A DNA stretch of 64,000 nt, from contig JABYQQ010000001.1 in assembly GCA_022605405.1 (NCBI GenBank), forward strand, positions 3,720,001 through 3,784,000, given 5' to 3'. This stretch comes from Earliella scabrosa. Lineage: Eukaryota; Basidiomycota; Agaricomycetes; Polyporales; Polyporaceae. Position numbers and translations under genes: made by a program. This document shows positions 56,801-64,000 of this stretch, in pieces. Position 1 is the first letter of the stretch. The number at the start of each line of letters is the position of its first letter. Under the pieces are notes generated by a model that did no database searches, was not told the DNA's origin, and saw only the letters and a list, made by a program, of their open reading frames with translations.

Positions 56801-58036
56801 TCTCACGTCTCCTCTTCGAGTTCCGAGGTTCGTACAGCCCATGTCACTCTTCACTATATCGATTCCAAACGTCTCTACAGAGAACATCTCGACAAATATG
56901 CAGTCGGAGATCTTCACCACCCTCCTCGTCTTCCTCACATCTGCAAACCGTGAGATCGTCAAGTCCGTCCTCGGCTTCGTCAAGCTCGCCATCCACACCA
57001 TGCCCGCCGAGCTCATGCGCCCGCACCTCAAGGATCTCGTCCCGGCGCTGCTCAGATGGTCGCATGACCACAAGAACCACTTTAAAGCCAAGGTCCGCCA
57101 CATCTTCGAGCGCATGATTAGACGATTCGGCTGGGAAGACGTCTACGGGTGCGCGCAGGAAGAGGAGGCGCGGAAGGTTCTGCTGAACATCAAGAAGCGC
57201 AAGGACAGGGCGAAGCGCAAGCGCGCAAACGCAGTCGAGGACGACGAGGAGGTCCCTACGGCCAAACCTGTTGCAGGTGACGCGTTTGAGGACGTGCTAT
57301 ACGGCAGCGAGAGCGAGCTTGGGGACAGCGACGACGACGACGAGCCGTCGCAAGCCGCCTCGAAGCGTAAAGGGAAGGATACTGGCGCGCGTTTACGCGT
57401 GGACGACGACGAGCCCATGGACCTTCTATCAGGGGCTGCGTCTCGTGTTACCAGTACGTGCTTTCTCTGTATATGGTGGACTTCTATGCTGACGGATGCG
57501 CACACTCCAGCCGCCAACTCCGGTAAGCGGAAGAAGCCTGGCCAGGATGCCGCGCGCTTCAAGACAGACGAGGACACGGGCAAGATGGTCATCGACGACT
57601 CCGATGATGACGGCGATGCTGCCGCTGGTGGGGAGGATGTCGAAGGGAACGCTTACCGCGAGGCCTTGACATCGGCCGACGGTTTCACGCGCGGGCCGAA
57701 CGGGAAGATCAAGTTCAACAAGGACACGAAGAAGCGGCGTCGAGAGAACGAGGAAGCCGACGAAGACGTTGAGATGGCAGATGCGGATGGACAGCAGAAA
57801 GGTGGGAAGAAGAACAAGCGGAAGACAGACCCGAAATTTGGACACGAGTTCAAGGCGAAGGTTGGTGCCTCGCATTCCTTCACTCCGCTGATGCCTCTAA
57901 CCGTTCGCTTCCCGTATAGAAAGCAGGTGGAGACGTCAAAAAAGGAGGCATGGATCCCTTCGCATACATGCCCCTCTCGCAGGCGGCCAAGAAGCAGAAC
58001 CGGGGAGCCCGGATCGGCATCGCTGGCAAACGCTGA
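53843..58036 (+). CDS. RRP12: Ribosome biogenesis protein Rrp12
   Basis: HEAT-repeat protein that helps nuclear export of both pre-ribosomal subunits and late pre-rRNA maturation. Eight exons: 53843-54562, 54615-55360, 55409-55643, 55703-56032, 56092-56827, 56881-57453, 57511-57860, 57920-58036; 1268 aa, close to the usual 1200-1300. Helical repeat sequence fills the first 1000 residues, with the NUC173 core covering roughly SDLLKVVLSSPPL through LRTLPLNLET. SRLLFEFR, NREIVKSVLGFVKLAI and MIRRFGWEDVY are strongly conserved near the repeat end. The C-terminus is highly charged (acidic runs such as DSDDDDE, and KKRRRENEE), with nuclear localisation-type basic clusters, ending RGARIGIAGKR. No frame damage. 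Divergent from acyltransferase 2. Confidence 0.95.
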
Positions 58037-58311
58037 AAGCTGTATTATTACACTATATCTGTACGCCGCACATTCTCATAGATTGCTGGCTCTCCTTCCT
58101 GCGCGGTCTGTGCTATGGGAGAACTGCAACTTCGGGTTCAATACGGCGGCCCGCACTACGACGACCGTGTAAGTCTGGTATTGCCGATTCAGGACACTGT
58201 ATGCACCCTCAGGGCGATGGGTCCCGGCCATCAGTCACTCGAGGGAAGATATAAGGGTAAGGTGACTTTGGCTAGCTCTATTCACCACCTCCCCCAGCCG
58301 TGAACACCTTA

Positions 58312-60122
58312 ATGTCGAAGATGGGAACGAAGTTCCGCGTAGCGATCTGGTAGGCAGAGTCAATCTGCCAATGTCGTTCACTTAGACTTCCTCATCTCTG
58401 ACCTCGCGAGTCCTAGTGGCGGTGGTATCGGTGGCTTGACGCTGGCTGTCGCATTGTCTAGATACGCCGACATCCAAGTGGACGTGTACGAGGCGGCAGC
58501 CCAGTTCAAGGAAATCGGCGCCGGGGTCATGATTTGGGCCCGAACATGGGAAATCTTATCACTCCTGGGTATGTCAGAAGACTTCGCGCGCATCGCACAC
58601 GCTCGCCCGGATAAGTCACCAGGTGAGCGACACATCCTGAGCTTCAGCATGCCCGATGGTCCGAGACCTTATGCAACTTGCCTGCGTCAGGTATAGGGTT
58701 CGACTACCGCAAGTCCGACCAGCCCACGGAAGGCTCTCGGTTCTATCTATTCCAAGTCTCATGTGAGCACACCGTCCCTCCAACTCACGCTCGTGCGGAC
58801 TGATGAGGCGGATGCTTGGTAGACGGCTGCATCCGGTTCCACAGAGCGCAGTTTCTCGACGTCCTCGTAGACCACCTTCCCGAAGGGGTTGCGCACTTCG
58901 GAAAGCGCCTGTCCTCGTACGCCCATACCCCCACAGCACACGGTCGAGATACCCAGATCACCCTCTATTTCTCCGATGGTACGACAGCAAGCTGTGACCT
59001 CCTCGTTGGATGTGATGGGATCAAGTCTACGATCAGAAAGCAGATGCTTGAAGAACACGTCCATAAGCGTGGAGGCGACCCTGAGTTGCTGCAACACATT
59101 GATCCAGTGTGGACCGGGACTATCGCATACCGCGGACTCATTCCTGTAGAACGTCTCATCAAGCCGAACGGAAAGAAACATCGGACCATCGACAGTCCTA
59201 TGATGGTAGGTATTGGGGTCCCACCCTTGCGCGCTGGCATTGACTAACCTCTGGCGACTCTGCAGTACTGTGGACAGAGCAAGGTAGCTCTTCCAACGAC
59301 TGAGGTCAAGGTCCATGCTGGATTCGGCTGATCAACTTGGCGAACACTCCACAGCACGTCGTGAGCTACTCCATCTCCTCGGGATCAATCGTAAACGTCG
59401 TCACATTCGCGACGCAACCGCATTTATACGGAACGCCATACTTTGGTCCATGGGTGACCGATTGCAGCCCTTCGGAAGTGCAGAATTGCTATGCAGGCTG
59501 GGAACCGGAGGTCGAGGAGTTGTTGAAGGTGAAGAGTCCGTTAGACCTGTCCACCCGTTGCACTGAGTTCATGTAACCATTCGTAGTGCATCGAGAGTCC
59601 GACTCGATGGGCAATCCACGAACTGAAACCACTGCCATTCTACACGAGCGGGCGGGTGGTCCTTCTCGGCGATGCGGTGCGAACCTCTCCTCCAATCCTG
59701 CCGCTGTCAACAGAACTAACCGTTCGATAGGCTCATGCGATGACGCCACACCAAGGCGCGGGTGCTGGGCAAGCAATCGAGGTACGGTTTCATACTCACT
59801 GCCTTCAGAACTGCTCATCGATGCACTACACCAGGATGCATTCATCCTGGCAGAAGTGCTCGGACATCACAGCACAATGCTGTCCACGCTAACCAGAGCA
59901 CTCACAGCTTACGAGCGAGTCCGTCTACCGATGGCGAACCATGTCCTGAAGGGGTCCAGACAGTCTGGGAATATGTACGAATTCAACGGTTGCTTGGGCG
60001 ACAACCTCGCTCCGTTGGGACCGATGATTGGCAGCCAATGGGATTGGCTATGGGATACAACTCCTCAGAGCGAAAGAGAGAGAGCTGTGGGGATGCTGTG
60101 TCACGCGAGAGCGTCTTTGTAG
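58312..60122 (+). CDS. FAD-dependent monooxygenase (salicylate hydroxylase-like)
   Basis: Class A flavoprotein hydroxylase using NAD(P)H and oxygen, often on aromatic acids. Nine exons: 58312-58349, 58417-58622, 58691-58762, 58823-59205, 59266-59283, 59355-59528, 59587-59676, 59731-59781, 59835-60122; 439 aa. Motifs are complete: GGGIGGLTLAVALSR (dinucleotide fold; the preceding Cys codon spans the first intron), LLVGCDGIKSTIR (the DG motif contacting FAD and NADPH), and LLGDAAHAMTPHQGAGAGQ (GD motif). The acceptor of intron 1 was chosen as TCCTAG because it restores AICGGGIGG; an earlier acceptor would add two residues. ATG at 58321 is an alternative start. Substrate is unknown; no aromatic-degradation cluster surrounds it. 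Its stop lies 72 bp from that of ETFA on the other strand. Confidence 0.92.
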
Positions 60123-60194
60123 ATCACAATGCAACGATGCGTGAACGTTGGCGGCAATAGATTGCTTTCAAGCGGCTGGTGCAGACCCACACTA

Positions 60195-61346
60195 CTACTG
60201 TTTCAGTTTCTGCACCAGCTCTGGTACCGCCTCGTATAGGTCCGCGACGAGGCCTGCATCCGCAACCTGGAAGATGGGCGCCTCGGGATCCTGTGACGAC
60301 AATTAACTGGTGGCCTTGCATTGGCATTGAAGTGGACTTACCTTGTTAATCGCTACGATGAGCTTCGAATCCTTCATGCCGGCGAGATGCTGGATAGCGC
60401 CAGAGATACCAATGGCCATGTAGAGCTCAGGCGCCACGACCTTGCCCGTCTGTCCGACCTGCAGGGAGTTGTCCGCATAACCGGCATCCACAGCAGCACG
60501 CGACGCGCCAATGGCCGCCCCGAGCGCGTCAGCGAGCGGTTCGAGGGTGGCCTTGAACGTCTCGGCGTTCTTCAGCGCGCGACCTCCAGACACGACGCGG
60601 CTCGCAGAACCGAGGTCGGGCCGGTCAGACTTGGTAAGATCCGTCCGGACGTGCTGTGTGGGGGCATCAGGAACTTCCACTGGGTCGACCGCCTGCTCCT
60701 CTGCTTGAGCGCTTTCCTCCGGAGATGAAGCCTTGAACGCCGTTGAGCGCACGGTGAAGAACTTCAATCGGAGGGATGATGGCGCCTTTACGGTCGCGAT
60801 GGCATTCCCGGCATATATGGGACGCGTAAACGTGGTCGCATTAGAGGAGCTGTCGTGCTCGAGGGAGGTGATGTCAGAGACGGCGGGGAGGTCGAGTCTT
60901 GCAGCGACACGAGGAAGTATCGACTTGGCGGATGACGAGTGCGCAGAGACGACGTGTGTATACGGAGTATTGTCAGAGAGCAGCTTCTCCAGGAGAGGTG
61001 AGACCGTCTCGGGGATGGCGTGAGCGTACTGCTCGGATGCGGAGTGGAGGACGGTAGAAACCCCCTTGAGCCTATGGGCGGCGTCTCGATTCAGCACGCA
61101 GAGCTGTTCGCGTATTCTCACTCACTTTCTTGCCTGCTCGATGACGCCCTTCACTTGATCTGGAGCTCCGACCACAAGGCCAGTGACCTGTCCTCCCAGC
61201 TGTTGTGCTGCTGTCAGCGCGGAAAGCGAGCCTGAATCAATGGTTCCCTCGCGGTGTTCGAGAAAGACTAGAGCATGAGGACCAGATGTCGTCGCGTATC
61301 GTCTGGAGAGGGGTTGGCAACGCAAAGCTGGACGTAGACGGAACAT
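60195..61346 (-). CDS. ETFA: Electron transfer flavoprotein alpha subunit
   Basis: Mitochondrial matrix flavoprotein subunit. With ETF-beta it carries electrons from acyl-CoA and other dehydrogenases to ETF-ubiquinone oxidoreductase. Three exons on the minus strand: 61346-61126, 61071-60342, 60290-60195; 348 aa. The N-terminus [20 protein letters not shown] is Arg-rich without acids, a mitochondrial presequence. [22 protein letters not shown] starts the mature fold. The FAD-binding C-terminal half has [42 protein letters not shown] and AIQHLAGM. The acceptor of intron 1 was chosen to give KLKGVST in phase. The last exon encodes [13 protein letters not shown]. Complete by all visible motifs. 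Confidence 0.96.
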
Positions 61347-61913
61347 GATAGTCGTGGTTTGGCCTTGACTGTCGTCGGACTCGGACTCAACGGCCGTGGT
61401 GACCTCATTCACGTGCTTGAAGCAAATAGGCGTCTAAATGCAGGTCTTGGCCGTGCTGCAGTTGCAGAGTCCTTCAAGCTTGACCCTGCAAGGCTTCCCC
61501 TGGCACCTGCGACAACTACCACGAATGCATCTTTGGGATCATGATTCATCAACCTCGACGGCAGCACCGATGACCCTGCTCCCAATGCCACCACCAATGC
61601 TGGAGCAACACCGATAACATACGGTGAGGGACTACACTTCGAGTCCACCTGAAGTAGTTTTGACTTTGAATAGATCCTCAGAAATCTATAGTGCCATTCA
61701 TGGCAAACAGTCCTTCGAGACGCTTGCGCGGATCGATGCGACCTTCCACCCACAATGATTCCCAGGCCGATAGTGTGCTGCGGTAGGCCACCATGTCAAT
61801 GGTTGGCGTTAATTCTCGGTTGCTATCCTCGTAAACTCTGCGAGTTCCCAAAACCATCAAAGCCAGCACCGAAAGCATTGCTGCCTCGTGGAACATCTTC
61901 ACCTTCTACCTCC
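61347..61913. other. Spacer between ETFA and the CCCH zinc-finger gene
   Basis: 567 bp between divergent genes, presumably both promoters. ORFs extending the zinc-finger frame upstream of 61914 are unsupported. No other gene seen. Confidence 0.5.
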
Positions 61914-64000
61914 ATGTCCTCCACTGGCAGACGATCCCAGGTCTGCCGATTCTTTGGAACGCCAGGCGGCTGCCGACGCGGCACAGACTGCACCTTTCTC
62001 CACACAGAGGACAACGACAATGCGACGAATGCTACGAGATCTGGCAATGCATACGTATCCCGCGGCACTTCGCGTGGTGGTGCACCTCGACCTGCTGTTC
62101 CAAGGGCCCCAAACGGTGTTTGCGACTTCTATTATAGCAGGGGATTCTGCTCCAGAGGGTCAGACTGCCGATACAGGCACGAAAGTCCCAACCAAGGAGT
62201 TGCTCAATCCTCTAGCTCATCATCAGCCGACCTCTCATCCTTCTTGACCCCTGCTGCCCTTGCCCGAATCCAGGGGGCAGGTACCGATGGTTTCTTCGGC
62301 TCTCCCGCTGCAGAGATGAAACCGTCGGAGGTTACATTTCATGTGCGCAAGTTCCTTGAAGACAACTACAGGTTTCGATTCGCGGCGGACGTATATGGCT
62401 TCGTGGCCCTTATGAGCAATGCAAGCTCGGGGAATAGCTCATGGGTGCGTACCCCTTGTCTCAATACATCTAATGCATGCTCATGGGTTTCGTAGTCTTC
62501 CGAAGATGGGCAAGTCAGTACGCCTTCACACCTCATAACAATTGATGCTGACAGTACGCAGTTGTTCTTGTCTACCATCGGCAGTGTAAGTTATTTGGTA
62601 CGTTGTAGTGCGCCGATATCCTGAGCAGACAACAGGACAACGGGCTCCTCAGAATCGGAGATGTGCTGAGCTGGAGCGACGTCGCAATTCGTCCGAAGTC
62701 GAGGACTTCGCTCTCCTTTGGACGAGGTTACATTCCTTTGTTGAGGGTATGTGTTGTGTTTCCTTCCTTGATACATGCCGGTAATCGCATGTTCTATACA
62801 GTACTTATCGTCCGAGTATGTGGTGAAAAGTATCACCAGTAAGACAGTCAAGTGAGTTCAAGTACCTGCGCCTGATTGTGACCATCCCACCCACCGCTGA
62901 GAGCACAGTTCCCTCTACTCTCTGATCATGGAACACTTCGAACGATTCTCCGAGATCGTCATTGTGTGCATGGAAGAAGCCATGAACACGCACAAATCCT
63001 TCAAAGAGCCCGGACAGGTCGACATCATGGGCAGCGCGGTCTTCTCCTCCATCGCTCAGGTACTGTTCGAGTAAGCTGTTCCAGCATATCACATGCCATG
63101 CATGCGTGTTGTAGTAATCTTCGTTGCAGATACATCACCCGATTCAAGAACGCTGTGACCTCCCATACTTCCTTGCGAGACCTTGTGCACAGTCTCCATG
63201 ATTGGACGGAGGCATGGGTCACCGCAATCTCCGCGAGCCCGCCAGCCTTCGGGGACCCGATCGTAAACGCCCCGGCACAAGCCCGTCATTTCGTCATCGA
63301 ACGCATTCGAGCACTTGTCGATCGGTTGGTTGCCATCGTGGATCGCAAGCATAGAGACAACGAGCGGGCCAAGAAGCCGAGCAACGCCGTAGCTCAGATC
63401 GCCGGATCATTCAATGAGGGCATTCTGGCCGCTCTGCACAATGCGTATGAAGGACCGGGTGAACTCCGTCCCGAGGGTCCCCGACACGACAATGACTTCG
63501 TCAACATCGGAGATATCCAAATCGCCCCTACCCACGACGAGCTCACCTCTCCCTACCAGCCTTTCCTCCCAGCAAACCTGTATGGCGCCCCTCATCCACT
63601 TCCTCCCGAGTCCATGGAACAGCTACTCGACATTCAGTTCCGGTTGCTTCGCGAAGAACTCACGTAAGGCCCTCTCTTCGAAAGTTCACATGCCATGCTG
63701 ATGTGACAAATAGGTCATCCCTCCGAACATCGGGACAGAACATACTCACTGATCTCAAGGACAAGAGCGGGCGCACGCAGCTCAGCGAACTTCTCAAGAA
63801 GCGAGGCGGAAAGTATCGCGGTCACGCTGTCGGCCAGGACACCGTCCTCTTCAATGTATACACGAATGCTGAATTCCTCACGATTACTCCAAGCCAGCGC
63901 GGCCTGACAGTGGGGATCTCCGTCGACGCTCCTCCCGGGCGCGCCCGCGCGTCCCAGGCCAAGTCCCGCGCGACCTTTTGGGAGAGTATGAGCAGCAAGC
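61914..64000 (+). CDS. CCCH zinc-finger protein, probable ZNFX1-type helicase N-terminus (3'-partial)
   Basis: Runs off the right edge. Exons: 61914-62444, 62496-62513, 62562-62585, 62636-62746, 62802-62851, 62909-63070, 63130-63663, 63714 to beyond 64000. Two perfect CCCH fingers (C-x8-C-x5-C-x3-H) open the protein: C11-C20-C26-H30 and C70-C79-C85-H89. They are RNA-binding modules, here in a Gly/Arg/Ser-rich setting. After EVTFHVRKFLEDNYRF comes a mostly helical region of some 300 residues (YSLIMEHFERFSEIVIVCMEE, RFKNAVTSHTSLRDLVHSL), like the region preceding the UPF1-type helicase in fungal NFX1/ZNFX1 proteins. The helicase domain itself would lie outside the window, so the helicase assignment is inference from the N-terminal layout. 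The start MSSTGRRSQVC is the first Met before finger 1. Confidence 0.65.

Noticed and set aside
58411..58416. Earlier acceptor (GCGAG) for intron 1 of the FAD monooxygenase
   Set aside because: It keeps the frame but inserts two residues before the GGGIGG fold; TCCTAG gives the usual ICGGGIGG.

Overview
This window reads as nuclear DNA of a filamentous basidiomycete, most likely an Agaricomycete. Nearly every gene is split by many short introns, mostly about 45-75 nt with GT-AG ends. The gene complement is fungal: a DUF6533 membrane protein, a Zn2Cys6 factor, Sct1-type acyltransferases and DOMON/cytochrome b561 proteins. No ribosomal RNA, CRISPR array or prokaryotic operon was seen. The order or species cannot be fixed from sequence alone. 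All exon joins were read by eye and checked for phase; every complete gene model sums to a multiple of three.

Layout. 0-1.2 kb: 3' end of a non-LTR retrotransposon with a poly(A) tail. 2.7-14.7 kb: three same-strand paralogous YAT-family amino acid permeases, then a same-strand homocysteine S-methyltransferase. 15.1-17.7 kb: ribosomal protein uS2 (Rps0), convergent with glucosamine-6-phosphate deaminase. 18.5-23.5 kb, minus strand: a NIMA-type kinase and a DUF6533 seven-helix protein. 25.6-26.9 kb: a D-2-hydroxyacid dehydrogenase. 28.1-31.8 kb: two tandem cytochrome b561 proteins, one carrying a secreted DOMON haem domain. 34.2-37.0 kb: a NIPA-type magnesium transporter with a long cytosolic tail. 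38.6-40.2 kb: a transcription factor with a C-terminal zinc cluster. 44.4-48.7 kb: signal peptidase subunit Spc3, divergent from a glycerolipid acyltransferase. 50.1-53.5 kb: a small tetraspan protein, a tRNA-His and a second acyltransferase. 53.8-58.0 kb: ribosome-biogenesis protein Rrp12. 58.3-61.3 kb: an FAD monooxygenase convergent with electron transfer flavoprotein alpha. 61.9 kb to the edge: the start of a CCCH zinc-finger protein, probably a ZNFX1-type helicase.

Most genes are housekeeping (translation, ribosome assembly, secretion, lipid synthesis, mitochondrial electron transfer). The most informative context is the permease array beside homocysteine S-methyltransferase. It mirrors the yeast MMP1/MHT1 and SAM3/SAM4 pairs and bacterial mmuPM, suggesting uptake of S-methylmethionine or S-adenosylmethionine coupled to methionine synthesis. 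The three permeases share one exon-length pattern, including an 8-nt internal exon and a 6-nt terminal exon. The first two also share a GATA-type promoter block.

Stretches at 7.9-10.6, 23.5-25.6, 26.9-28.1, 31.8-34.2, 37.0-38.6, 40.2-44.4 and 48.7-50.1 kb hold no gene that could be recognised.
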